Made by a program: the position numbers and the translations under genes
The notes under the pieces: model-generated
Seen by the model: only the letters and a program-made list of their open reading frames with translations
Told to the model about the DNA's origin: nothing
Database searches by the model: none
Part shown: positions 44,108 to 57,219 of the stretch, piece after piece
How positions within the stretch are numbered: the stretch's first letter is position 1
How the letters are laid out: each line of letters opens with the position of its first letter
Assembly (NCBI RefSeq): GCF_000002865.3
Contig: NW_001865059.1
Span: forward strand, 255,204-319,203
DNA length: 64,000 bases
Direction of reading: 5' to 3'
DNA from: Monosiga brevicollis MX1
Lineage: Eukaryota > Opisthokonta > Choanoflagellata > Craspedida > Salpingoecidae

Positions 44108-45472
44108 ATGGGCAAGAGCTCGACTAAGAAGGAGGTCAAGGCCTCGAAGAAGGACAAGACGATGAAGAAGGAGTCGAAGAAGGAGTCAAAGAAGGAGCTC
44201 AAGGCCAAGGCCAAGCTCGCCGAGGAGGAGAAGCTGGCCGCCGCCGTTGCCTCGCCTTCGGCCAAGGACCTGAAGAAGGCCGAGAAGGCCAAGAAGAAGG
44301 CCGAGGAGGAGGCCAAGAAGAAGGCTGAGGAGGAGGCCAAGAAGAAGGCCGCCATGGAGGAGTCTGATGATAGCAGCAGCGACAGCAGCAGCGACGACAG
44401 TGACTCCGAGGAGGAGGCCAAGCCCGCCAAGGAGACAAAGAAGGAGGAGTCATCTTCCAGCGACGAAGAGTCCAGCAGCGACGAGGAGGAAGAGAAGGAG
44501 GAGGCCAAGCCTGCGGCCAAGGAGGAGTCTAGCGACGACTCATCCAGCAGCAGCGACAGCAGCGATGATGAGGACGAGGAGGAGAAGAAGGAGACCAAGG
44601 CCGAGGCCAAGAAGGAGTCTAGCGACGATTCGTCCAGCAGCGACTCTAGCAGCAGCGACGACGACGATGATGATGAGGAAGAGGAGAAGGAGGACGACGC
44701 CAAGCGTGGCTCTTCCGGTGATGGCGAGAACGACTCGAAGCGCGCCAAGGCCGCTACCGAGGACGATGGCGAGGCCGTCAGCATGTTCATTGGTGGTATC
44801 TCCTGGAACGTGTCTGAGGATGATGTCGTCAACTTCCTCAACGAGCTTGGCTGCGGCTCCGTCAACAGCGTGCGCATCATGTACCGCGATGACGGCAAGT
44901 CCCGTGGCTTTGGCTACGCCGATCTCTCCTCGGCCGCCCGCGAGCAGTTCCTGCAGGTCACCGACGCCGTTCTGGATGGCCGCACCCTCAAGTTTGACAA
45001 GGCCGACAAGAAGACCCCCCGTCCCTCCATGGGTGGTGCTCCTGGCCAGCTCTCCGCCGAATCTAGCACCCTTTTCGTCAAGAACCTCAGCTTCCGTGCT
45101 GATGAGAACAGCGTTTGGGAGATTTTCGGTGACGCCAAGAGCGTTCGCATTGTCACGGACCGTGAGACTGGCAACTCCAAGGGCTTTGGCTACGTCGAGT
45201 TTGAAGACGTTGACTCTGCCAAGACTGCCTTGAACACCAACCAGGGTGTTTCCATTGCCGGTCGCGAGGTCTTCCTTGACTTTGCCACTCCCCGTGCGCC
45301 TCGCCCTGAGGGCGGTCGTGGTGGCTTCCGTGGTGGTCGCGGTGGTGGCCGTGGTGGTAGCTTCCGTGGTGGCCGCGGTGGTCGTGGCGGCAGCCGCCCC
45401 AACTCAGCCCAGACTGCTCGCCGTGGCAACGTCCAGGAGTTCCAGGGCTCCAAGATGACCTTCGATGAATAG
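44108..45472 (+). CDS. Nucleolin/Nsr1/Gar2-like nucleolar RNA-binding protein
   Basis: One uninterrupted frame of 454 residues with the nucleolin-type layout. Residues 1-85 are Lys/Ala/Glu-rich (KKKAEEEAKKKAEEEAKKK). Residues about 86-220 are alternating Ser/Asp/Glu-acidic blocks and Lys patches, typical CK2 targets. RRM1 (about 226-300) has RNP2 MFIGGIS and RNP1 SRGFGYAD. RRM2 (about 318-395) has RNP2 LFVKNLS and RNP1 SKGFGYVEF. The tail is Arg/Gly-rich with FRGGRGGGRGG repeats, then ends SKMTFDE. Such proteins act in pre-rRNA processing and chromatin in the nucleolus. Two RRMs match yeast Nsr1 and fission yeast Gar2; vertebrate nucleolin has four. The ATG follows a splice-acceptor-like CGGTAG. 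Confidence 0.93.
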   Translation: MGKSSTKKEVKASKKDKTMKKESKKESKKELKAKAKLAEEEKLAAAVASPSAKDLKKAEKAKKKAEEEAKKKAEEEAKKKAAMEESDDSSSDSSSDDSDSEEEAKPAKETKKEESSSSDEESSSDEEEEKEEAKPAAKEESSDDSSSSSDSSDDEDEEEKKETKAEAKKESSDDSSSSDSSSSDDDDDDEEEEKEDDAKRGSSGDGENDSKRAKAATEDDGEAVSMFIGGISWNVSEDDVVNFLNELGCGSVNSVRIMYRDDGKSRGFGYADLSSAAREQFLQVTDAVLDGRTLKFDKADKKTPRPSMGGAPGQLSAESSTLFVKNLSFRADENSVWEIFGDAKSVRIVTDRETGNSKGFGYVEFEDVDSAKTALNTNQGVSIAGREVFLDFATPRAPRPEGGRGGFRGGRGGGRGGSFRGGRGGRGGSRPNSAQTARRGNVQEFQGSKMTFDE

Positions 45473-46162
45473 ATCAAGCGTCTCATCTTTTTCCTCTGAG
45501 CGATCCTGATGCCACAGGGTTGAGTTGCATGCCTCGTTTGTTCCTCTCCGATGTTTCTTTGTTGTTTTGTCCTCGGTTTGAGGCGTCCAACTTGTGACTC
45601 TTCCCCCCTCGATTCATGTTTTCCCCCCTCGTATCGTGCCTTCGACTCGCATTGCGATGCCTCGATGAATATTTTCTTCAGCCTCGTGTTTGTCCAGTCC
45701 TACTCTAGTGTTTTTATGTCATGCGTCGGCTGGTCTGGTCAACGCTTGCTTGTCGCTGTTGGGGTTTGGGCGGACCCCCATACTTGTCAACCGTTATGCT
45801 GTCCGCCGGCTCTTTTTGTGTCTCTGGGCCATGGGTATGGCGTTGGGCTGGCGTAGCCTTTGTGTTGTGTCGTGTTGCACCATTGTTCTCCTTTTGCATT
45901 GTTGCGCTTGCCCGCCCGACTACCTTTTTTTTACAAAGTCACAGCAGGTATCAATACTGCTTGACAAAAAACAATCAAAACGCTGAAAATTATTTCTACT
46001 CTCTTCTCTCTCTTGAACGAGCTGCGACACTATACATGTACATGTAGTATCATCGAAACGAAGGAAGAGGTCAATTAAAAGAAAAGCTTCCAATAGATTT
46101 GAGCGGAAAACAGTTATGGGTCGGCTAACACGTCCAAGCGGAATGGGTACGATCAGAATTGC
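45473..46162. other. Convergent 3' spacer
   Basis: About 690 bp between the nucleolin-like and kinesin stops. T-rich on the plus strand, as expected for the nucleolin-like 3' UTR. No gene is supported. Confidence 0.4.
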
Positions 46163-49017
46163 TCACATCAAGGCACAGGCTCGACTTCCTTTGCTGGGCG
46201 GCTCAGACGCAGCCCACTGCGTCGTCTCCTCCCAGTCAGGCATGGTATCGTCCTGTGGATTGGCCACCGGCATGGCGCTGTCTACCGCCTCGGCTACGTA
46301 ACTGAGGTGGCTAATTTGGCTCACCCCGCTCGCGCGCTGAGGCCGCGCACTGAGACCAGCAATGGGCAAGCACTCGTCTGCAGGTGAAGGCAGGTCCATC
46401 GTTGCGTGGCTCAAAATCCTCGTCTCCTCTGCTTGCGGAGTCGAGGTCGCTGGGCCTGCTTGGTGATACACTTGCTCCAGCCGTGACTGTAGTTCCTCCA
46501 AGGCCCCTTCAAGCTCACGTACCTAAGGGGAAAAACCAAAACCAAAACCAGGGAATGTGTGAGGGCAGGTGAGACAACCAGGCAAAGAGCTTCGGATGTC
46601 AGAAGCGTGAGCCACACGTGCATACCCGAATTTCCAAGGCTTGCTTCTCCTTCAAGATTTTAGCATTGGCTTGCTGGAGCGCCCGGCGCGCCGAGTGTTG
46701 GTGTTGCTCTTGGTCTGCCGAGAGAAGTCGACGCTTGGCTTCGTTCTTTACACTCTTCACGCGGTCGGCAAAGCGAAGCGTGCTCAGCGTCTCTTCAGCG
46801 GATTCACGCTGCGGCGTGACGGTGGCGATCATGACCGTCTTGCTATGCCCCGTCAGGCTGTTTTGCAAGAGCCGTGTCAGCTTGCTGGAGCGAAAAGGCA
46901 CATGCGGCCGCTCGTGGATCAGAGCATCAATCACGTTTCCCAGCGCGGAGAGGGACAAGTTGATGGCCGCGCCTAACAAGTCCGGTGTGCCCATTGCATG
47001 GCGCATCGCGTTCATGAGGCGACTAGGGTGAGCAGCACGTGGAATTCCACAGGCATACCTTCGCGGACTTGAGCGCCTTGACTATTAGACTTTTTCACCC
47101 GCTCTGACCCGGCCAAATCTATCAACTGCAGTTTGCAAGCATAGTTTTCGCCTGCTAGCCGCTGTGCAAGGATCAGAAAGCGAATTTAAACAGCAGAAGA
47201 AGTGATCAGCCAAATGTTGAGACAATGAACAAGTTAAGATCGAGGGCAGTCCAGGACAGCGCACACGGGTGGCAAGACTGGGCAGGCTTTGCCCAAGCGT
47301 GAAAGGGACCAACCGCATCAAGGGTCACAGTTACAACCACGTGGGAGCGCGAGCTTCGGGCGTTCATGGCCGTCTCCCCGGAAACGCGTTCCCGTAACAG
47401 CCGATCCTGTGCAACACAAGGCATGAGCAAGCAAGGAATGCTCTTCTCTTCAGGCGGATACCTATCGCTCACCAGGGGGGCAACGCAGTCGGCAGCAGAA
47501 GAAATGGCAACGTGCGATAGACCATGTACAAAATTACCCTGCGAGTATGTAGAAGAAGAACAAGTAAAATTGTCAAGTCGGGTTGTAGTCACGGAGGGCA
47601 GTTGATGGCATCCCATCAGATCCGGCCTGCGCTTGCGAGAGTGACACCCTCCTAGCAACGCACCTTGCGTGGATGCTCACGCAGCGCCAACTGGGGTTTC
47701 CGACCGTCTTCATCCGGGGGCGCCAGGAGGTCGCTCAGGTGTTCGTTATAAAGCTCCAAGGCACTGAGGTATCAGCGATTCATGAGACGGGCCTGTTACA
47801 TGGATGTCAGAAGCAGTACGCTCGGCGTTTACCTGATGTGATAGGAAACGCCGTCCTGCGGCGGGGCGTTGAAGAGGGCCGCAAAGGCTCGGGGAATGAG
47901 TCCGAGCTGTTTAGCATGGCGCCCCTGGCCAAACCTATGTTGGAAGGGACAATGGGTCAGGGTCCAAAGTACATGACGGCCGGAACATGGCGGAAACCGG
48001 CTGCAAAGAAACCGAGGTAGGCTTGAACAGCGCTTACATCGTGTGGGTTTTGCCAGAGCCCGTTTGACCGTAGCAAAATAGACAAACGTTAAAGCCAGCG
48101 ACGAAATGTCGCAGGTATGGCTGCAATGCCTGGTCAAAGACGTCAGCTTGAGCCAAGCCAGGTTGGAAGACACGGTCAAACGTGTAAGGCCTGGGGATGC
48201 AGCAAGTGCCGGTGTCCGGTGTGAGTCAAAAGAGTGCGACCGCGAGCCAAGGGGCGGGGAATGACAGCAGAGACCAGCAGACGTGCTGCATGGGGCTTCA
48301 GCATGATTAGGGGCAGCAATGCCTACTTGAAGCGCTCTTCCTTGTCAGGGCACTTGACATCGTCAAAGATCACCGTGTTCTCGACAGCTGTGCATATCCA
48401 GACAAAGAGACCAAGGGGTGATCGAGGCAGAACACGGTAGCTGATTAGCAACACGGCCGGTTCGCTGAACGGCGCGGGTTGGGAGCCATCGTACCTTGAA
48501 TAATGTCCGGGTCGTCCTCGCCCGTGTCTTGAACCGCGGCCTGGCGCACTTTGGGGCGAATGCGAAGAAACACCTGGTAGACCCGGACATTCCGTCAACA
48601 TGAATCCAGCCGCGTACGATGGATGCGCGCGCCTATCGAGGGTGGGTGCGCATACCGTGGTGGTCGGCGTTCCGGCATTGGAATCCAGGCTGTGGCCGTC
48701 TGCAGCGGCGCTCGACACGGCAATGGCGTTGTAGCTGCCATGATCAACAAAGGACAGAAATCGTTCGGAAAGCAGCTGCGCAGCCAGCCAACGGGCCGAG
48801 TCATCCATCAGGAGTTGTTTGCTCAAGCACCCCACCTCCTCAAAGCCCCGGTTGGGAAGGCGGTGGGAGCACCAACCTGAGCTTCGGCTGCCGGCGTCCG
48901 TTGCTGCAGTGCCAAACGTGGCTTTCTCGCCTTTCGCTTCTTCGCCCCCACGCTCTTTATCGCATCCTGCTGCCCAGCCCCAGCCCGGCTCGGACCCGCC
49001 TTGACCTCTGCCATCAT
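46163..49017 (-). CDS. Kinesin motor protein with short tail
   Basis: A microtubule motor in about a dozen exons. The start has two adjacent ATGs (49017, 49014), then a Lys-rich lead ([17 protein letters not shown]). Motor blocks follow in order: [67 protein letters not shown] (P-loop, about 48080-48035); [20 protein letters not shown] (47770-47710); [18 protein letters not shown] (switch I, 47370-47315); [20 protein letters not shown] (switch II, near 47110); [20 protein letters not shown] (46900-46850). The last coding part is a short coiled coil ([39 protein letters not shown]) and about 90 Ser/Pro/Thr-rich residues. The neck follows the motor, so this is an N-terminal kinesin. I cannot place it in a subfamily. 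Confidence 0.92.
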
Positions 49018-49050
49018 GCACCCCGCCGCCCTCTCTGAGTCTCCTTGATG

Positions 49051-49095
<45 letters not shown>

Positions 49096-49423
49096 TGTCC
49101 CAAAATAACAAAAAAAGTCAGCAAACAACGAAATTTTGGTTCACACACAGACACACAGACACAGACACACAGACACACAGACAGAGGGAGGGACCTACCT
49201 CCCTCTGTCTGCGTATGTGTGTGTGGCGGTGAGGTGAGGGAGCTTGAGTGTGTGTTTGTGGAGCGTGCGGTGTGTGGGCTGTGAAACAGAACGAGTATTA
49301 AAAAAAAGAGGACGAATTCGAGGTTTAGATGTAATTCAAGCTTGACAGTCTTAGAGCACCCTGGCTTGCAGTCAGTTGTCCATGTGCTACTCCCAAGTCT
49401 GGGGCTGCAGCTGCTGTTGAGGT
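49018..49423. other. Kinesin promoter and TMEM135-like 3' region with GT tracts
   Basis: About 400 bp between two minus-strand genes. A (GT)n of about 40 bp (49052-49091) lies 35 bp upstream of the kinesin start, and ACACAGAC repeats follow at 49141-49183. No gene seen. Confidence 0.5.
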
Positions 49424-51035
49424 TTAAAGCCAGGGGAGGTCACTGGAGGGGATGCGCTGTGGATTGATCTGTCCAAAGAGGCCTGCGGTTCCCATACAAG
49501 TACCAAAAAACCGCTGGTGAGTGGGCATCATTCAGTGACTTCTTTTGAGGACGGTGCCGACTCACCACCCGTGACCTTGTTGAGAAACATGTTGTAGCTT
49601 GCCGGCAAGCGCTGTGGCTCAAAAATTGCAAAATGGACAATCACGGCCGCTGCAGAGGTCGAGGGATATTCAGACGCACACCAGCCGATTCAAAAGCGCG
49701 CCACTGTCATCACGGGGAAAGGTTGAGCGGGAGGCACGGATCATACCGGCTGAAGCAAAGAGAGCCACGTCCTGGCCCGTGTCCGTACGGGCACAATCAA
49801 AGCGACCGTCTAGAGCCTTGCCCAGAAAGTAGGCGCTCAAAGCCGGGCTCCTACGTGGCCGTAAGCGTAACATTTAGCCGTAAAGGGGCACGGAGCAGAC
49901 CCTCGATAAAATGATTGACAAGCAAATTGGACATACACCGTCTTGTGCAGGGCCAGCGTCGCGACACCGCCGGCTAGTGCAGCTCGTGATGAGGCATCAC
50001 TGTGATGACCGCGAAAATGACCGAGCAGGAGCTCGGTGGCTTTGAAAAGCGCAGGGTAAAGCGCCAGCACACGGATGAGAGGAAGGGATCGTCCAGCGGC
50101 TTGGCCGGCCCGAGGGCTGCTCTGATGCAAGTGTTGCACGAGTTTCAGTCCGAGCTTGAGGGCCACGCCCGTGAGTGCGCCCATCGCCGAGGTCTCGAGG
50201 ACGTGCGCCAATTGTTGCTCCAGGGCGGGCCGCACGTGAAGGGGCCGCAGCAGGTAACGAAGCAGAGCAGGGCGCACTTGCTGGATAGCATGGCTGAGGC
50301 GTGGTACACGCTGCCACCATTCCTGTCCCGGCTCGGGATTGAGAACGGCGAGAAGAGAGTGTGTGAGGCCACGTGATGTGCCGTGAGCCCGTTGTTGGTG
50401 CAGCAAGCCCAGCGCCGTGGAAAGAGCCACCAGATTGGCGTGGGGAAGCGTTGGCAGGGTGCCCTGGGCATGAAGCTTGGCCAAGACAATGCGCACGGCC
50501 TGGGTACAGACATAAACAGTGAGATCTCGTCGTCGCGCGGCGGTTTCGATCAGCAGCGTCAGGGATGCAAGTGCCGCTGGCAAGGCGCCCGTCGCCATGA
50601 CTGTGGGCGCACCGCGCACTTGGCGCAAGAGACATATGGCTGCAACGATACTAGAGGCTAGGGCGGAGAGAAAGGCTGTCGATCGGCCGGTACCAATGGC
50701 CCATTTCCGCAGAGCCGCCAGCGCCGCAGCTCGGTGCCTTGCCTTGAGCAAAGCCAGCAGGCTGCGCCAGCGAGACTAGAATGAGGCTGAAGGCCGCAAA
50801 CCCGGGTAGAACACCTCCCATCATCGACAAAGACGGGAGAGGCAAAAAGACAGGAAGACAGGCGCACAAAAAGACACGAGGCGAATGCGTACCCCAGGGC
50901 ATGAACACTGGCGTAGAGAGGCAGCGAGGCGCGCGCCGTCTTGTAGGCCAGGATCAGGACGGCTTTTGCACAAGAGTCTGGGCTCCACGGATGGATAAAT
51001 TGACCCAACGCCAGGGCCTCACGAGATCGACCCAT
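49424..51035 (-). CDS. TMEM135-like: TMEM135-like multi-pass membrane protein
   Basis: Minus-strand exons from 51035 start MGRSREALALGQFIHPWSPD, with SCAKAVLILAYKTARASLPL and YASVHALGYAF, which follows the TMEM135 N-terminus (cysteine-rich, HPW/HPS.. then ..R.YAPLY). A large exon (about 50750-49930) contains several hydrophobic helices (ALPAALASLTLLIETAARRR; LVALSTALGLLHQQ; ALYPALFKATELLLGHFRG; AALAGGVATLALHKTVYVQF), the last two matching the TMEM135 segment ending FLAGISMMFYKS. Late exons give FEPQRLPASYNMFLNKVTG and a short end LFGQINPQRIPSSDLPWL to the stop at 49424-49426. TMEM135 relatives sit in mitochondrial and peroxisomal membranes, share a Tim17-like segment and affect organelle dynamics. 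Exon limits near 49900-49640 are unsure. Confidence 0.7.
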
Positions 51036-51037
51036 GA

Positions 51038-51038
51038 C

Positions 51039-51072
<34 letters not shown>
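51038..51072. repeat. (GAT)n trinucleotide tract
   Basis: Eleven or so GAT units ending at the start codon of the TMEM135-like gene, so they lie in its 5' leader, reading (ATC)n. Confidence 0.9.
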
Positions 51073-51182
51073 TACACTCTGATCCTTCTTCACCAAACCA
51101 GCTCACCCCACCCAAGGACTTCCACACTCATCCCCGCCCCACACCCTTAAGATCCGCGCAGACGGCCGATGCCCGCCGACGC

Positions 51183-51225
<43 letters not shown>

Positions 51226-51340
51226 CGCAGCGCTGTAGATGTTGTCAGCCTATAAATGTCAGACAGAATCTCGAACCTTTGTCAGATGGAATCTAATTGT
51301 GACGACAAACTTCAGATGGTAGCGAGCACCAACTTTGGAA

Positions 51341-51442
51341 AGAGAGAGAGAAGAGAGAGAGAGAGCTTTTGAGAGAGAGCTTGAGAGAGAGAGCTTGAGA
51401 GAGAGAGAGAGAGAGAGAGCTTGAGAGAGAGAGAGAGAGCTT
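51341..51442. repeat. GAGAGAGCTT-type tandem repeat
   Basis: GA runs punctuated by GCTTGA/GCTTTTGA at irregular intervals. Confidence 0.85.
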
Positions 51443-51656
51443 GTCCAGATCATTGGCGTTTTCTAGTGGTAAGGACGGGTAAGAAGCGGTACTGGGGCTG
51501 AAAGGGCAGTCAGGGGTGCGGGTGGGGTCTGATCATGCAACAGCGGGGAGGGATGGGCGTGTGGTTGAGGGGGCGGGTGGGACTGGTTGTTGCTACTCCT
51601 GTTGGCGTGGGGGACGGGGGAGGGGGTTTTATCCGTGCTTGTTTTCGTTTCAGCTC

Positions 51657-54262
<2,606 letters not shown>

Positions 54263-54297
54263 CTTGTCGGCGAGGAAACCTCGTATCCGTGTCCGTG

Positions 54298-54359
<62 letters not shown>

Positions 54360-54891
54360 CAGGTGTGGATGGCATACATCCGTGTTTCTGTTGTCGTCGC
54401 AAAGGTACCCAAAGATCCAAGACGTGACTGTTGTTGCATGCCCTCTTAATGATCGTAAACAACCCAACGTTCTAATCGGACTCCTTGACCACCTGACTGC
54501 ACTACGCATCGAGTCGCCCAGAGCGCTCCCACCAACCACACAGCAACTCCGATCTACACAGCCCCGGTGCACAGCCCGCCCCGATGCAGTTGTGTGTTGT
54601 GTGTTGTTTTGTTAGGCTCTCGTACAACGCCGTCGCCACCGGAATTTGTCAGCATTTTGATGCCATTTGCGGAATGTTCTTTTCGACTTCTTTTTCACGT
54701 TTTTTTCATTTTTTTTTTTTTTTTAATTCTTCGCGGCGACGGCAGCCGGACGTTTGCACACACCCTCGATCGTTCAAGGGGGTGAGGCGGGGTGTATACA
54801 AGCAAGGGTTGAGGTTGCAGGGAACGCAGGGTGACGGAGTTCTATCGCTGTTGCGTAGGGGTAGAAATCTTTGTGCACTGGTTCAGACAGG
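54263..54891. other. WASP 3' region and DDOST promoter
   Basis: About 630 bp between two plus-strand genes. A (GT)n of 58 bp (54301-54358) lies about 40 bp after the WASP stop, so it is in the 3' UTR. A poly-T run (54711-54724) lies ahead of DDOST. No gene seen. Confidence 0.5.
54301..54358. repeat. (GT)n in the WASP 3' UTR
   Basis: Clean GT tract. As RNA this is a (GU)n stretch, a known substrate of CELF- and TDP-43-type proteins in animals. Confidence 0.95.
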
Positions 54892-57084
54892 ATGAATGCT
54901 GCTGGGTGGTTGTTGGTGTTGGCACTGGCGCTGCCGGTAGCTGCCGCCGCCTCGGGCCAACTGAACCTGGACCTGACGGATGAGCCGGAGGGTGACGACT
55001 ACAACGAAGTCAAGACCCTTTTGCTTGTCACTGATGACCTCAATGCCTCCCACACGGCTGCACGGCGGCTGGCTAAGCTAGGTTTGGCCAGCTTGCGCCT
55101 GGACCTTCATGGCTTGGTCGTCTCTCATGCCTGTATTGTGTACGTCAACCCCCGCTGGTGTCTTCGCCATAGAGCTCGACTCTTTGGTGAGATGGCGTGC
55201 GGCCACACCTCAAGATCTCTTTGAATCCTTGTCAACCACCCAGAAGGCACCTCAGGAGGCATCGGGCCTCGTGCTTCTGGGCAATGTCTTCGGTCAGTGC
55301 ACGCGGCAAATGCCGCTCTTCGCTCCAACTACCACTCCCAGACGACACCTCAAACTAAGCACCGCGCTTCAAGTTCTGATTACTCTGTTCCTTACCCTCA
55401 CACTCTCCTCCGACTGGCTCGAATGTTCTTAGATTCCGAGTACGACCACGTGTCTCTGCTGGAAGCAGCCTTTGATGCGGGCCTGAACATGGTAGTGGCC
55501 TTTGCCGCCGATCCTCCTCGGGCAGCTGGCCATGCCATTGCTCAAAACCTTGCCACCGCGTTTGGATACGAGCTTGATAACAAAGCCACTCTGCTCCACG
55601 ACACGGCCATCCAAGGTGCACGCGTGACCGTTGGCAGTTCAAACCATCTCATCGTCGACGCCAGCCACTCGTTGACTTACAAAGGCCGCGCGTACGTGTT
55701 CAAATCGCGAGCGAAGAATTGCTGGGCTTGGAGTTTGGCTAACAAGGCCGGGCGAATCGACCCTGGTCTAGGTCATGGTCAACGGCAAGCGCTGATCACG
55801 ATTCCTTTTCTTGTTTCGATTGCGCAGATTGATCCCACACACGCCCAACGAGCTGGTTGCGCCCGTGTTTGTGGCCCCTCCCACTGCCTACTCCGCGGTG
55901 ATTGAGAATGAAGATGGCTCCCACCGCAACCCCAGCCAGTCCGTCCCTCAAGCCACCCAGGTTTGACACGCGTCCATCTTTGCCTTGCGGGCCACACCTC
56001 GCGCACCGTTGAGCATCCTCATCAGGCTCGGGTCTGGGTTTGCTCGGACTGTTTATCAATCACAGAATGCTGTGCGACCAGTCTTGGTGGGCTCTATGCA
56101 AGGACGCAATGGCGCGCGAGTCTCTTTGCTGGGAAGCGACCACTCTTTGCAGGATGCGGACCTGCTTACCCAAAACGAACCGGTCCGTAGCCCATGGCGC
56201 TCTCCTATCCTGCTTCACGCATGAAGGCCTCACATCAAAAGATGTGCTTTCTCCCCTCATCTGCCCCTGCCTTGCCCCAGGCCTTGGCTCAGCTATTGGC
56301 GTGGACCTTGGGCGATCGCGCCCGCATGCAACTGTACTCCATCAAACTCAACACCAACCGTACTCACCTGGTCTGTCTTTTGCTCGTTCTCGGTGGCATT
56401 CAAAACAGTCTTTTTTTTGCTCATCGCGCGCTGCTGCTTGAACATCCCTCTCCTCCACACGCCCGTGCTCTTCCATCTCATCAGGTGATCGATGCATTCT
56501 TGTCTCGGCACGAGCTGGATAACGTGTGTGCCACCATGGAAGTGACAGTGTTACAGGGCTATTCTGTGCCAGTGGACACGTTGAGCATGGTATGTTGGCT
56601 CTTGCACCTTGTTCATTTTCATTCCGGGGCCAACGAGCCCTTGAAAAGTTGCTGGGTGTATCATATCTGGGCCAGCTCAAGTTTCTCTGCGGGTTGTGGC
56701 ACCGGTCACTCTCCTCAGGTTGACTGGGGAAGCTCTATGTGTCGAGCGGCCGTGCCCTTGGATGGTTTGGAAGCTGGATCAACTCGCGTGGCGGTGCGCC
56801 GTCATGTGCTCGGTGCCACCTTTCTTTATGCTCGCAAAGAGGTATGTCAGCGGCTTGGTCGCCGATTCCGCGTTCCTTTCTTCTCCAGCCAAGTCTCCTG
56901 GTGCGGCTCACGCATGCCTTGGCGTCATCAGACCACTCTGCGCCACAAGGCATTAGCGCCGAGCTGGACCGAGTGGCTTGCGGCGCGTTGGCTCTCACTC
57001 GCAGCAGCTGCCGTGTTCTTGGTGGCCGCACACCTGGTGCGCACCGCAGCAGGCCGGGCCCAGAGCACCAAGAAAGACTCGTGA
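54892..57084 (+). CDS. DDOST: Oligosaccharyltransferase 48-kDa subunit (DDOST/WBP1)
   Basis: A subunit of the ER enzyme that N-glycosylates nascent proteins. The start MNAAGWLLVLALALPVAAAA is a signal peptide. Later blocks: VKTLLLVTDDLNASHTAARR; DSEYDHVSLLEAAFDAGLNM with VVAFAADPP; FGYELDNKATLLHDTAI with NHLIVDAS; LIPHTPNELVAPVFVAPPTA; RPVLVGSMQGRNGARVSLLG with SDHSLQDADL, which follows human [55 protein letters not shown]; and AAVPLDGLEAGSTRVAVRRH. The last exon ends with one membrane helix, WLSLAAAAVFLVAAHLV, and a tail ending KKDS, a KKxx dilysine ER-retrieval signal, before TGA at 57082-57084. About ten exons. The segment between 55110 and 55430 is only loosely resolved. Confidence 0.88.
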
Positions 57085-57219
57085 TTCATGCAAAGGCACG
57101 GGGGGAAATTAATTGTACATAAAAAAAAAAGACAGTCCGAACAGCTGTCCAGCATGGCTGCACGCCGCCTTCTCTACCATGGCACGAATAGGGATAGGGA
57201 TACACTCAAGTATCACCGT
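57085..57219. other. Short convergent spacer
   Basis: Only 135 bp separate the DDOST and SH2-adaptor stops. It contains a poly-A run at 57120-57130 and nothing else notable. Confidence 0.5.

Larger units (their letters stand above)
51036..51656. other. Divergent promoter interval TMEM135-like / WASP
   Basis: About 620 bp. It holds (GAT)n at 51038-51072 touching the TMEM135-like start, (CT)n at 51187-51223, two TGTCAGA words near 51256-51285, and GAGAGCTT-type repeats at 51341-51442. The WASP ATG at 51657 follows TTTCAGCTC, a likely 3' splice site, so a leader exon may lie here. No gene seen. Confidence 0.5.

Noticed and set aside
44367-45233. 288-codon shifted frame inside the nucleolin-like gene
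   Set aside because: Out-of-frame read of the Ser/Asp/Lys codon repeats of the real gene.
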